A stretch of DNA of 64,000 nt. Source: an uncultured Christensenellaceae bacterium (GTDB lineage: Bacteria; Bacillota; Clostridia; Christensenellales; Pumilibacteraceae). This document shows, one piece after another, positions 8,959-17,511 of the stretch. A model generated the notes under the pieces. That model made no database searches. It was not told the origin of the DNA and saw only the letters and a list, made by a program, of their open reading frames with translations. Each line of letters starts with the position of its first letter. The stretch's first letter is position 1. The position numbers and the translations under genes are program-made. The stretch lies in assembly GCA_910587595.1 (NCBI GenBank), contig CAJULQ010000006.1:93357-157356 (forward strand), written 5' to 3'.

Positions 8959-9783
8959 TTGTATAACGTAAATATTCATTTTTATTTCACTGTTCGCAAC
9001 AATCCTTCCAAAATACATTCGCAGATCTCGGCGTCGTCGGTGGCTTTTCACACGCATAAATGCTACGAACTTATCTATTACTACGCGGGCAAAGGCTATT
9101 GCTATATCGACGATACAAAATACGAATACGGAAAAAACGACTGCATCATCGTACCGCCCAACGCCCGCCACAACGACGTGAATGTGAAAAACACCAAAGC
9201 GTTTTGCTTCGGCTTTTCCGTCAATCACGAAGAACCTTGTCTGCGCGCCGGCAAATATTCGGACGCCGACAAAACCATCATGCACTATCTCAACATGATA
9301 TGCGACGAATTTGCGCACAAAGAAAACGACTATGTGAGCGCAGTGCAAAACCTTATTAAAAACGTTATTATTCTGCTTAACCGCGCCACTACCGAAAAAA
9401 TGGTGTACCAGACCCGCACCGACGAACTGGAAAAAGTCATCGAATACATCAACAAAAACTTCACGCAAGACATACGACCGCAAGAGTTCGAAACGATCAC
9501 CAACTACTCCTACGACCGTTTTCGCCACATCTTCAAGCACGCCATCGGCGTTTCCCCCAAGCAGTATATCATCGGCAAACGTTTCGAATATGCCAAAGAA
9601 TTGCTTGCCGCTTCCGAGCTTTCCATTACCGAAGTGGCGTATCGCTGCGGTTTTGCCTCCTCGGCGCTGTTTACCAACCAGTTCAAAAAGCGCACCGATC
9701 TCACGCCCAAACAATATCGGTTGCAACTCGGCGCACAGAAAGTTTTCACCGACGCGCAAAGTTCCTATTCGGAAAACGACTGA
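8959..9783 (+). CDS. AraC family transcriptional regulator of the adjacent uptake operon
   Basis: 274 residues. An N-terminal cupin sensor (HTHKCYELIYYYAGKGYCYI, CIIVPPNARH) is followed by two helix-turn-helix motifs: IRPQEFETITNYSYDRFRHIF and ITEVAYRCGFASSALFTNQFK with the family-typical PKQYR end. The apparent start is TTG at 8959 behind GGCGGTAG; no in-frame ATG gives a complete cupin. It is transcribed divergently from the binding protein gene, the usual arrangement for a ligand-responsive activator of that operon. The inducer is probably the transported compound (inference). Confidence 0.9.
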   Translation: MYNVNIHFYFTVRNNPSKIHSQISASSVAFHTHKCYELIYYYAGKGYCYIDDTKYEYGKNDCIIVPPNARHNDVNVKNTKAFCFGFSVNHEEPCLRAGKYSDADKTIMHYLNMICDEFAHKENDYVSAVQNLIKNVIILLNRATTEKMVYQTRTDELEKVIEYINKNFTQDIRPQEFETITNYSYDRFRHIFKHAIGVSPKQYIIGKRFEYAKELLAASELSITEVAYRCGFASSALFTNQFKKRTDLTPKQYRLQLGAQKVFTDAQSSYSEND

Positions 9784-9870
9784 CAACAAAAAAAACGCCG
9801 CACGTTCGGCGAAGATTGCGGGAAGAACGGCAAATCCGATCGAGAATTTATTTGTATGGTTTATAAAAGA

Positions 9871-9908
9871 AAAGCCCGCTCGAACGCTAAAGAGTTTGAA
9901 CGGGCTTT
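9871..9908. terminator. Inverted repeat downstream of araC-like gene
   Basis: AAAGCCCG and CGGGCTTT flank a partly paired interior (CTCGAAC / GTTTGAA). Good stem, but only a short T run on either side, so termination strength is uncertain. It separates the AraC gene from the AT-rich two-gene unit that converges on it. Confidence 0.5.
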
Positions 9909-10010
9909 GGCGGAGGCGATAGTAACCTAAAACGAATATTGCAACACTTAAATATATATTCGAAGGTTTCTTTACAAATCTTATAGTATTCTTATTTAAT
10001 AAGTCCTACA

Positions 10011-11885
10011 CTAAATACATTTAGCGGATTCTGTCAATAGAGACTTAAATTTATTTAAAATATCATCCCTATTAGAACCTGTGTCCTCAATGGATTTGAT
10101 GGCAGATGCAAAATCATAAAATAAATCTTCATTGCTGAAATTAAATGCTGCATTTTGTTTGAATTCTTTTATCTTTACAATCAACTCATCCCAACATTTT
10201 TCGCTATAACTTTTGTCTTGAATTTTGTTGGCATGCGAATACAATTCCATATAAATCAAGAATGCCCTACGGTAATTCACCACATTATTCGGATCGTCCG
10301 CTATTGAATTATCTATACTGTTTTTAATTTTTTCGAGATTGTATTGATATCCGTCCAATGACGACGTACTTTTATCCGCAAGTATAGAATATGTTTCAAT
10401 TGTAGCAAACAGTGAGGCTATATAGGAAAACCTTACGTTGCCGCCCGAATATTTCTTGTCTTTTTGCTTGTTTCGCTCTTTTTCCGCCGAATAAATCCAA
10501 TCCGCCGTTTCAATGCATTCCCTAGCCTTAATTAGGTATGCATCGTTAGTTGATTTCAATAAATACTTTCGCAAGTATACGTAAGCACACTGCGCCGCCA
10601 ATAACGGATCCGTTGGAGAAAGATTATATCCGTATTGCGCCGCTTTATCAGATTCATTTATATACTGTGCGGCTTCTGCGGAATCAATATCATACGTAGA
10701 AGCAATCTTTTTTAACACATTTGACAACTCTAAATAATATTTGGCATCTATTTGCCTCTCTATCAATCTTTTTAAGATAGTCTCAGAAGACAACAAATAT
10801 TCGCGTTGTTCCTTTTTATCTGCAACAATATAATATGATTGATCGAATACTTTAACAATAATAAATGCGCATGATTTAATAATTTCGCGTAGCACTTCAT
10901 GTGTAGTATCATCTGCCGATAGCATACCGCATATTCTTACGTATGCCATTTGGCAGTACTTTAATGCCAATTTATGGTTAGCATTAATCTCATGACGATA
11001 AAAATATGCTATAACGTATCGATATTTTGCTAATAAAGTATAATGCAACCAACTGTCAGAATTTAGCTTATTAATTTCATTTTCCAATTGTATAAATTCA
11101 TCCAAAGGAAGATATTCCGATATAAAGTTCGGAATTTTTTCAACAAAATCAAATTGTGATTTAATGTATAGAAACAGTACCGCCCTATATGCTATGGCAT
11201 TATTCATTATCGCTTTATCAGTTATAAGGAACTTTAACTTATCAATCATGTTGGCATCGATTTTTCTAATACGCCCTAAAAGCTTACGGTATAAATTAAA
11301 AATTTTATATATCAACAATGGGGAATGCTCATCAATTTGTAAAAGATATTCCGCGTTTGTCGTGATTACATTCACGGCAGTTTGCAGTTTAGTCTCGCAA
11401 TCAAAATAAGCACCATCCGAAAAATAAGCAAGTGCGTTTAGATAATCCTTACCCACTTTCATATAAATATTATCTGTATTTGAGTAGCTTATACTATGTC
11501 GCTTGATAATGCTTTCAAACATTTCCAAATACTCGTTATCCAGAGCTTCCATTCTTTTTTGAAACTGCTTTGACTGCTCCGCCGTCCTTTGTTCATACTC
11601 CGCGGTTATTTTGTGTATTTCTAATTTATTAATAAAATACGATCCCAGCGGCAACACAATGGCTATCATTGTAATTAATAACGAAAATATCGCTAAAAAA
11701 TTACCTATTGAATTGCCTTCGCCTTTTGGAGAATACGCAAAATAGCAACAAATCGCAACTATCGCACCAACCAGCAACAGTGTAAAACACGAAATAAGTA
11801 TACCATAATGTGCTCGCCGTTCGTGCTTTTGCGTATCTTTGACTGTCTTATTTTTGACATTAGTCTTTACCATTTCTCGACACAT
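10011..11885 (-). CDS. Membrane-anchored helical-repeat (TPR-like) protein, unknown function
   Basis: 624 residues; the start is ATG at 11885 with AGGAG seven nt upstream. Two hydrophobic helices near the N-terminus (about residues 29-51 and 63-86) are followed by a coiled-coil stretch (about 90-125) and about 500 residues of alternating helices with TPR-like spacing (CQMAYVRICGML, CAYVYLRKYLLK, YRRAFLIYMELY). The large domain should be cytoplasmic. It is visibly AT-richer than the flanking backbone and is the second gene of a unit with the AsnRS-like protein (12 nt gap). No family was recognised. A sensor or effector role in a small defence or stress module is speculation based only on gene pairing and composition. 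Confidence 0.7.
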   Translation of the reverse strand: MCREMVKTNVKNKTVKDTQKHERRAHYGILISCFTLLLVGAIVAICCYFAYSPKGEGNSIGNFLAIFSLLITMIAIVLPLGSYFINKLEIHKITAEYEQRTAEQSKQFQKRMEALDNEYLEMFESIIKRHSISYSNTDNIYMKVGKDYLNALAYFSDGAYFDCETKLQTAVNVITTNAEYLLQIDEHSPLLIYKIFNLYRKLLGRIRKIDANMIDKLKFLITDKAIMNNAIAYRAVLFLYIKSQFDFVEKIPNFISEYLPLDEFIQLENEINKLNSDSWLHYTLLAKYRYVIAYFYRHEINANHKLALKYCQMAYVRICGMLSADDTTHEVLREIIKSCAFIIVKVFDQSYYIVADKKEQREYLLSSETILKRLIERQIDAKYYLELSNVLKKIASTYDIDSAEAAQYINESDKAAQYGYNLSPTDPLLAAQCAYVYLRKYLLKSTNDAYLIKARECIETADWIYSAEKERNKQKDKKYSGGNVRFSYIASLFATIETYSILADKSTSSLDGYQYNLEKIKNSIDNSIADDPNNVVNYRRAFLIYMELYSHANKIQDKSYSEKCWDELIVKIKEFKQNAAFNFSNEDLFYDFASAIKSIEDTGSNRDDILNKFKSLLTESAKCI

Positions 11886-11897
11886 AATAATCTCCTA

Positions 11898-13205
11898 TCA
11901 AGGATAAATTTTTCTTCCTATTGAACGTGGAAATGGTATTGCTTCTCGCACGTGCGAAAGTTTGTAAATCCATTTAATAAGTCGTTCCAATCCCATTCCA
12001 ATACCACAGTGTGGAACAGTCCCGTAATTCCGCAGTTCTTTGAACCATTCATAACCGGTTTCGTTACTCTTTCCCTTTTCCGCTAATCTTTCGGAAAGCT
12101 CATTGTAATCCGTTATCTTATCCGCAATGCCAAGTATTTCGCCCCCGCCGCAATTTCCGATTAAATCGGCAGTATAAGTAAGCCGATCATCAAATTCGCA
12201 TATTTTATAAGGAAATCCCTCTATACTACGCGCATTATGTGTGACCCACAACGGCGAATCAAAATATTCTGTTAAAAACGCTTCAGCCCTATCGCCAAGA
12301 GATTTTCCAAACGCAACATCAATGCCTTGGGATTTACATAGCTTGATTGCGTCACAATACGAAATACGCGGATACGGTATTTTTTGTATATTTTTAATTA
12401 TAGGTTTGATTTCTAATGCTTTATAAATTTCGTGACTTAACGGCATTACTTCTTCCACAATAGAATTAATAAGAGATTCCACCATAGAAAACATATCTTC
12501 AAATGGACAAAACGCAATCTCTGCTTTTACGTGCCAATATTCTGTAAGATGCCGTGGACTTACACTTTCCGCACCACGGAAGCTCGGCCCTATATTATAA
12601 ACTCTTTCAAAAGCGTGAACGGCGCTTTCCAAATAAAACGCTACGCATTGAGTTAAAAATAGATCTTGATTATTAACCCTAACGGGGATCCCAGTCGAAT
12701 TATCGTACAGCAATACTCCCGTCAAAATCGGAGCGGTAATTTCGGTAAAATTCTTTTCTTTAAACCAATTGCATACTGCCGTTTTAACATAATCTCGCGC
12801 CTTTAAGACAGCGCACACTTTTGAATTCCTAATAAACAAATGTCGGTTTTGTTGAACATAATTAGTATATCTATTGTCAAAAATATCAAAGTCACTGCGA
12901 GGGGCGGGGCTTAAAGGCAACGTAACGTCACCAATTATTTGTACCGACTTCGCTACTATTTCATATTTTTTTGATTTCGAATTTAACATCAATGAACCAA
13001 GAACCATAATAGACTGTTCGGGCTTGATTCTAACGTTAATGATATTAGTGTTCACAATAACTTGTATTCTACCAGTTGAATCTTCCAAATCAAAGAAAAG
13101 ATGACTTTTATGCACACGCACAGAAGCCACCCAACCGTATAATTCTACCGTTTGTCCTATTATAAACTGATTATGTAAAACGTCCTTAATAAATAATTCT
13201 TTCAT
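11898..13205 (-). CDS. Divergent asparaginyl-tRNA synthetase-like protein (class IIb aaRS paralogue)
   Basis: About 435 residues; ATG at 13205 follows GGAG, and an upstream TTG would place that site inside the gene. N-terminal OB-fold (VELYGWVASVRVHKSHLFFD), then a class II catalytic domain with motif 1 (KARDYVKTAVCNWF), a motif-2 region (FRGAESVSPRHLTEYW) and motif 3 (GMGLERL, VREAIPFPR). The nearest family is AsnRS. Two segments deviate: motif 2 reads FRGA where AsnRS has FRAE, and GEILGIADK replaces the GEIxGGSQRE segment. That suggests altered substrate use or loss of tRNA charging. AT-rich, unlike the backbone, and paired with a membrane protein, so probably not the housekeeping enzyme. 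Confidence 0.75.
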   Translation of the reverse strand: MKELFIKDVLHNQFIIGQTVELYGWVASVRVHKSHLFFDLEDSTGRIQVIVNTNIINVRIKPEQSIMVLGSLMLNSKSKKYEIVAKSVQIIGDVTLPLSPAPRSDFDIFDNRYTNYVQQNRHLFIRNSKVCAVLKARDYVKTAVCNWFKEKNFTEITAPILTGVLLYDNSTGIPVRVNNQDLFLTQCVAFYLESAVHAFERVYNIGPSFRGAESVSPRHLTEYWHVKAEIAFCPFEDMFSMVESLINSIVEEVMPLSHEIYKALEIKPIIKNIQKIPYPRISYCDAIKLCKSQGIDVAFGKSLGDRAEAFLTEYFDSPLWVTHNARSIEGFPYKICEFDDRLTYTADLIGNCGGGEILGIADKITDYNELSERLAEKGKSNETGYEWFKELRNYGTVPHCGIGMGLERLIKWIYKLSHVREAIPFPRSIGRKIYP

Positions 13206-13382
13206 TAAATTATACTCCAAATAAATAGCGATAGTACGTCACTGATGTTCTACAAATATTACTATAGCATTTTCCACGAATTAAATCAATTATTTTATTG
13301 TACCATATCACAAATATGGCACTGTGGCGGGTGCTTGATAAAACAAGCGCGCCATTATGCAACGCGGATGAACATATAAAAA

Positions 13383-13419
13383 CAACGACCCAATTCGAAA
13401 ACGGTTCGACTTAGGTCGT
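13383..13419 (-). terminator. Rho-independent terminator of the tRNA-Val pair
   Basis: On the minus strand AACGACCTAAGTCGAACCG pairs with CGAATTGGGTCGTT and is followed by GTTTTT. It lies just past the CCA end of tRNA-Val(GAC). Confidence 0.85.
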
Positions 13420-13422
13420 TAT

Positions 13423-13498
13423 TGGTGGGCAATACAGGACTCGAACCTGTGACTTTCTCCACGTCAAGAAGACACTCTCCCGGCTGAGTTAATTGCCC
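13423..13498 (-). tRNA. tRNA-Val (anticodon GAC)
   Basis: 76 nt including encoded CCA. Acceptor GGGCAAT/ATTGCCC, D-arm ACTC/GAGT, anticodon stem TCTTC/GGAGA with loop TTGACGT, T-arm ACAGG-TTCGAGT-CCTGT. The anticodon GAC reads Val codons GUC/GUU. Second gene of a two-tRNA transcript. Confidence 0.93.
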
Positions 13499-13544
13499 GT
13501 GAGATAAAAAAACGGCGCAAGAGCAAATAGCGATGCAACCGTAG

Positions 13545-13619
13545 TGGTGGGCAATACAGGGTTCGAACCTGTGACTTCTACCATGTGAAGGTAGCACTCT
13601 CCCGCTGAGTTAATTGCCC
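13545..13619 (-). tRNA. tRNA-Val (anticodon CAC)
   Basis: 75 nt including encoded CCA. Acceptor GGGCAAT/ATTGCCC, anticodon stem CTACC/GGTAG with loop TTCACAT, T-arm ACAGG-TTCGAAC-CCTGT. Anticodon CAC reads GUG. Its acceptor and T stems match the second tRNA-Val, suggesting duplication with anticodon divergence. Confidence 0.93.
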
Positions 13620-13631
13620 TAAGGTGAAAAC

Positions 13632-13660
13632 AGTATACCACCTTAGGGCAAAATTGTCAA
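13632..13660 (-). promoter_or_regulatory. Consensus promoter of the tRNA-Val genes, overlapped by a hairpin
   Basis: Minus strand: TTGACA (13655-13660), 17-bp spacer, TATACT (13632-13637). The start would be about 6 nt before the tRNA. GCCCTAAGGTG (13616-13626) and CACCTTAGGGC (13640-13650) form an 11-bp inverted repeat that includes the tRNA 5' end and brackets the -10 box. Confidence 0.9.
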
Positions 13661-13669
13661 ACGGTTTTA

Positions 13670-14167
13670 TTATACTCCCGTAAAATTATAGCAATAAATT
13701 TCCATGATGGAGTAGCCGTAGTCGGTGATGCGCGCAATGCACTGAATGCGGATACGCCGCACTTGCAATACGGCGGACGGAGAGACCGTATCGGTGCGGT
13801 TACCGCCCGTGGAAGAGGTGACGTGCGCCACTTGCGTGAAGTCTTCGCCCGCGGCGCTTTCCGAGAAGAACACTTTGTATTCTTTGGCGGACGCCGCCTC
13901 CCAAGCGATGTGCAATTGCCACAGTTCCGTGGGCCGAGGCAACACGATCTCCACCCACACGTTGTCTATACCGTGTTCCGATTCCCAACGGTGCCGGGCG
14001 TCTTCCACGCCGTCCAATATTTTGTCGGCGGTGGCGTTGCCGTTCACCGAGTCGGCCGACGCAGTGGCGCCCGTCGTATCCACTTGCAAGAGCGCCATGT
14101 CCTCCAAGGCAATGCCCGTGAGCGTGCCGCTGGGCACCGACCAAAACGGCGTGCGCCCGCAAAACCT
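13670..14167 (-). pseudogene. N-terminally truncated F5/8 type C (discoidin-like) domain fragment
   Basis: The open frame runs from about 14167 to the stop at 13670 with only weak internal starts (GTG at 14137). The sequence ADKILDGVEDARHRWESEHG, WVEIVLPRPTELWQLHIAWE and YKVFFSESAAGEDFTQVAHV is typical of a galactose-binding/discoidin module that ends secreted glycan-active enzymes. There is no signal peptide, no start with a ribosome site, and the reading stops at a TAA just past the point where it meets an opposite-strand fragment. It is therefore the C-terminal remnant of a larger secreted protein. The stop lies 10 bp from the tRNA-Val promoter. Confidence 0.75.
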
Positions 14168-15046
14168 TTACTTGGTGCAAGACGAGAACAACCCCGAAAC
14201 GCATTTGGCCGTGCAAGCCAACGGCGCCTACTACGACGCCGACGCCAACGCCGAACTGTGGAAAAAGTCGCCCACCGACGGCATCAATTCGGCGGCGTGT
14301 CCGACCCCACGTATAACGTGGCGCCCGAAAGCCGCATGTTCGAAAGCGACTACGCGCAATTCAGTTGGTTCCGCTACGTTCCCTTTGCCATGGACGGCTG
14401 GGAACAGCGCCCCGTGGAAAACCGCAGTTACGATCCCGACTATCAACCCAAAGTACTTTCTAAGCTGCCCGACGTAAACAAGTGTGCCAACGGCAACTTC
14501 GAGCGCGCCGACGAATCGTATGTTTACCCCGCTTTCCGCGATAACAAAGAGGCCCAAGCGGCGGTGCAGTGGGACGCGCCGTGGAAAAACTACACCATAA
14601 CCAACGAAAACGACCGCTACTATTGCGAAAACAGCGCGGCGGGCATCACGACCGACGCGTTAGATCCCGACAACAAATGCGCGTTTATCCAGCGCGGCGG
14701 ATCGTTAGGGCAATGGTTGCGCGCCGTGGGCGACAAATACCGCTTAAAGATCACGGGGCGTTACCGAAACCAAGGCGACACCATCCCCCAACTGCGCATA
14801 GCCTACTACAACGGCTTTGCCATCACGTCTATGTATATGGACGAAACGGTGTATAGCTTTGCGTCGGCAAACGAATGGACGCCGTTCGAGATCGAGCTGA
14901 CCGTAGACTGCGCGGGCGCGCAAAGCATTCGCTACCACCTCGAAGAAAAGAATTGCTACGATAACCCCAAGCGCCAAGGCGACGCAAACGACAAAGTGTT
15001 CTTCGACGATATCGTGGTGTCTTACCTCGGCCACGCCGCCTACTAA
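14150..15046 (+). pseudogene. N-terminally truncated, frameshifted secreted carbohydrate-binding protein fragment
   Basis: Readable from about 14150 (NLYLVQDENNPETHLAVQ) to about 14290, then a one-base frame change near 14290-14300, then continuous to 15046 (SDPTYNVAPESRMFES, CANGNFERADESYVYP, YRLKITGRYRNQGDTIP, VFFDDIVVSYLG). The last 170 residues look like a CBM4/9-type jelly-roll. No start codon with a ribosome site and no signal peptide. The fragment begins exactly where the minus-strand discoidin fragment begins, so two C-terminal remnants diverge from one junction. A strong terminator follows. Confidence 0.75.
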
Positions 15047-15070
15047 ATAAAACAAAATACGCCGCTGTGC

Positions 15071-15112
15071 AAAAAACCGCGCTCTAAATAAGGGGCGCGG
15101 TATTTTTTATTT
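15071..15112 (+). terminator. Rho-independent terminator
   Basis: ACCGCGCTC and GGGGCGCGGT form the stem, followed by ATTTTTTATTT. A-rich upstream arm allows bidirectional function. Ends the truncated carbohydrate-binding gene and isolates parA. Confidence 0.85.
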
Positions 15113-15185
15113 GCCTTTCGCGCGGCAGTGTGTTATACTATACGCACAGATCGTTTGCTTAAGAAACGCATAAGGAGCCAACCGT

Positions 15186-15998
15186 ATGTCGAAGATCATA
15201 GCCGTAGCCAATCAAAAAGGCGGCGTGGGAAAAACCACCACCACCATCAATTTAGGCGCCTACCTTTCGGCGCTCGGCAAAAAAGTTCTTTTGATCGATA
15301 TAGACCCGCAAGGCAGTACGTCCAGCGGGTTGGGCGTGGAAAAACGCAAACTCACCAAATCGGTATACAGCGTGTTGGTGGGCGAAGACGCGGCCGTAGA
15401 CGCCATTCAGAGCACGGGCGTGCGCAACTTGGATATTCTGCCCTCCAATATCGACCTATCGGGCGCGGAGATCGAGCTGGTGGGCATGGAAAATCGCGAA
15501 AAGGTGCTCAAAAACGCCTTGGGCGAACTGCGCAACCACTACGACTATATTCTGATCGACTGCCCGCCCTCGCTGGCGCTTTTAACGGTGAACGCCATAA
15601 CGGTGGCCGATTCCATACTTATTCCCATTCAAGGGGAATTTTTCGCGCTCGAAGGCTTGAGCCAACTGATGAACACCATAAAGCTGGCCAAAAAATACCT
15701 TAACCCCGCTTTGGACGTGGAGGGCGTGGTGCTCACCATGTTCGACGGCCGCAGCAATATCGTGAACAACGTGGCCGACGAGATCTTGAAAGTGTTCGGC
15801 AAAAAGGTGTTTTCCACGCGTATCCCGCGCAATATCCGTTTGGTGGAATCCACCAGCTACGGCATGCCCATCATGCAATACGACCCGCGTTCCACGGGAT
15901 CGCTCGCCTATCTCTCTTTGGCGCAAGAACTGTTAAAACGCAACAACGACACTTTTACCCCCATTAAAAACCTTTCGTCGCTCAAGAGGCAATTATGA
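15186..15998 (+). CDS. parA: ParA/Soj family ATPase (orphan)
   Basis: 270 residues of a chromosome-type ParA: deviant Walker A KGGVGKTTTT at residues 11-20, Walker A' LLIDIDPQGSTSSGLG, Walker B YILIDCPPSLALLTVN and the C-terminal IPRNIRLVESTSYGMPIMQY. ATG is preceded by AAGGAG. The family uses ATP-dependent dimerisation on DNA to segregate or position cargo. No parB, nucleoid gene or parS-like array is visible beside it; instead the next gene is an AraC regulator overlapping by 4 nt. The frame is intact and key residues are present, so it is probably active. A partner must be encoded elsewhere. Confidence 0.93.
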   Translation: MSKIIAVANQKGGVGKTTTTINLGAYLSALGKKVLLIDIDPQGSTSSGLGVEKRKLTKSVYSVLVGEDAAVDAIQSTGVRNLDILPSNIDLSGAEIELVGMENREKVLKNALGELRNHYDYILIDCPPSLALLTVNAITVADSILIPIQGEFFALEGLSQLMNTIKLAKKYLNPALDVEGVVLTMFDGRSNIVNNVADEILKVFGKKVFSTRIPRNIRLVESTSYGMPIMQYDPRSTGSLAYLSLAQELLKRNNDTFTPIKNLSSLKRQL

Positions 15999-16843
15999 GC
16001 GGCAATTACAAAAAGAACATACTGCGCGCCCGTCCGCGCCTACTCTATGCCGGCTCGTTCACCGGCAACGCGGGTTGGCAAAACGAGAAACGCCCCGCCG
16101 AAGCGGCGGAGATCGTGGTGGTGGGCAAAGGCGGCGGCAAAGCGGAGATCGGCGACGACACCTACCCGTTTGCCGCGGGCGACGTGATCGTGTATAACCG
16201 CGGGTGCGCGCACCGCGAGTGGTTAGACGACACGCCTCAAAAAGAATTGCTGTTTTTCGGCGTGGGCAATCTGCACATCGGCGGGTTGGAGCCGGACGCC
16301 GTTTTGAAAGACCGTCCCTTTTGTTTGGTGCATGCGGGCGACGCGTTCGGCGCGATCTACGCCTACGCTTCCCAACTGCTCACCGAATCGGAGAGCGCGC
16401 TGCCTTTACACGAAACCATGGCCGGCTATCTGTTGCGGCTGTTGTTGCTGTCGGCGGTGCGGCTGTCGGCCTACGACGGCGAAATGCTGGAAGAAAACCG
16501 CAACTACACCGAGGCCAAACGATACTTCGACGAGCACTACGCCGAAATAGACAGTATAGACGCCGTTTGCAAAAGCTTATATATCAACAAATACTATCTT
16601 TCGCACCTATTCACGCAAAAAATGGGCATACCGCCCGTGCGTTATCTCATGAACAAGCGCATAGAGCTTGCGTGCCACTATCTGGAAACCACCGATTGGA
16701 ACATGGCGGACGTGGGCAAAGCGTGCGGCTACGCCGATCCGTGCTACTTCTCGCGCTTGTTCAAGCGCACCAAAAAGATCACGCCGCTACGCTATCGCTA
16801 TCTGTTCAAATTGGAAAAAGAGAAAAAAGAAAAGAAAAAGTAA
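15995..16843 (+). CDS. AraC family transcriptional regulator with cupin sensor
   Basis: 282 residues. N-terminal cupin (EIVVVGKGGGKAEIGDDTYP, GDVIVYNRGCAHREW), a helical linker, then the HTH pair IDAVCKSLYINKYYLSHLFTQ and MADVGKACGYADPCYFSRLFK with the ITPLRYR ending. The C-terminus is a Lys/Glu-rich tail. The ATG overlaps the parA stop (ATGA), so the two are co-translated, an unusual pairing. No obvious target operon lies next to it; the following genes are on the other strand behind a shared terminator. Confidence 0.9.
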   Translation: MSGNYKKNILRARPRLLYAGSFTGNAGWQNEKRPAEAAEIVVVGKGGGKAEIGDDTYPFAAGDVIVYNRGCAHREWLDDTPQKELLFFGVGNLHIGGLEPDAVLKDRPFCLVHAGDAFGAIYAYASQLLTESESALPLHETMAGYLLRLLLLSAVRLSAYDGEMLEENRNYTEAKRYFDEHYAEIDSIDAVCKSLYINKYYLSHLFTQKMGIPPVRYLMNKRIELACHYLETTDWNMADVGKACGYADPCYFSRLFKRTKKITPLRYRYLFKLEKEKKEKKK

Positions 16844-16874
16844 AACGCCTTCCCCTTTGCGGGAAAGGCGTTTT
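16842..16874. terminator. Bidirectional rho-independent terminator
   Basis: AAAACGCCTTCCC and GGGAAAGGCGTTTT pair around CTTTGC. T runs on both strands serve the AraC gene (plus) and the radical SAM gene (minus, stop at 16879). Confidence 0.9.
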
Positions 16875-16878
16875 GCGT

Positions 16879-17490
16879 TTAGGTATAACTTTGGTTGTCG
16901 GCAATGTGTTGCCGCACCACAAGCGGTATGCCCATTTGCGACGCGATCTTGCGGCAACGGCGAATGCTCTCGTTGGGGATAATATCCACCACCGTGAAAC
17001 GCACGGCAAGCCCCGCCTCTTTGCAGTCTTTGGCAAACTCCAAAACGCCGTCGTGCGTGAACATGCCGAACTTGGGGTGGCACAGTTTTTGATAGGCGGC
17101 GCGTTCGGCCTCGTTGAGCGACACCGACACGGCGTCTACGCTTTGGCAAAGCAACGGCACGATGTCGCACTTGTTGATCAGCCGCCCTTGCCCGTTGGTG
17201 TTGAGCCGCACTTTTTTGCCTTGTCCTTTTAAGTACGCGCCCGTTTTCAACAGCGTTTCCAAATTATAGGTAGGCTCGCCGTAACCGCAAAACACAACTT
17301 CATCGAAAGGCTTTTCGTACCGCGCCAACGCCGCTTTCATATCTTCGAACGTAGGCTCGGCCTTTAGCCGCATGTCGTATCCCACCAACGTGTCGGCGTT
17401 GGTGCGAATGCAAAACTCGCAACGGTTGCTGCAACGGTTGGTAATATTCAGGTACAGCGTACCTTTCAGTTCGTATACATAATTGTCCAT
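16879..17490 (-). CDS. TatD-associated radical SAM protein
   Basis: 203 residues. The radical SAM cluster is NRCSNRCEFC near residue 18 (CxxxCxxC). It is followed by VVFCGYGEPTYNLETLL (the GGEP-like motif) and LNTNGQGRLINK. The length and gene order match the small radical SAM family that sits beside TatD nucleases in Clostridia (TatD-linked rSAM). It is 21 nt downstream of tatD in the metG-tatD-rSAM operon and has a GGAGGAAGC ribosome site. The family has no established substrate; the association with TatD and metG is conserved but unexplained. Confidence 0.9.
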   Translation of the reverse strand: MDNYVYELKGTLYLNITNRCSNRCEFCIRTNADTLVGYDMRLKAEPTFEDMKAALARYEKPFDEVVFCGYGEPTYNLETLLKTGAYLKGQGKKVRLNTNGQGRLINKCDIVPLLCQSVDAVSVSLNEAERAAYQKLCHPKFGMFTHDGVLEFAKDCKEAGLAVRFTVVDIIPNESIRRCRKIASQMGIPLVVRQHIADNQSYT

Positions 17491-17511
17491 GCTTCCTCCG
17501 CCGCGCCCTTT

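Noticed and set aside
9784..10010. Small gene between the AraC gene and the AT-rich unit
   Set aside because: No open frame with a start and ribosome site; only an inverted repeat is present.
10011..11885. Possible CRISPR or repeat array in the AT-rich region
   Set aside because: No regularly spaced identical repeats were found there or elsewhere in the window; only the 34-kb dispersed repeats and short operators recur.
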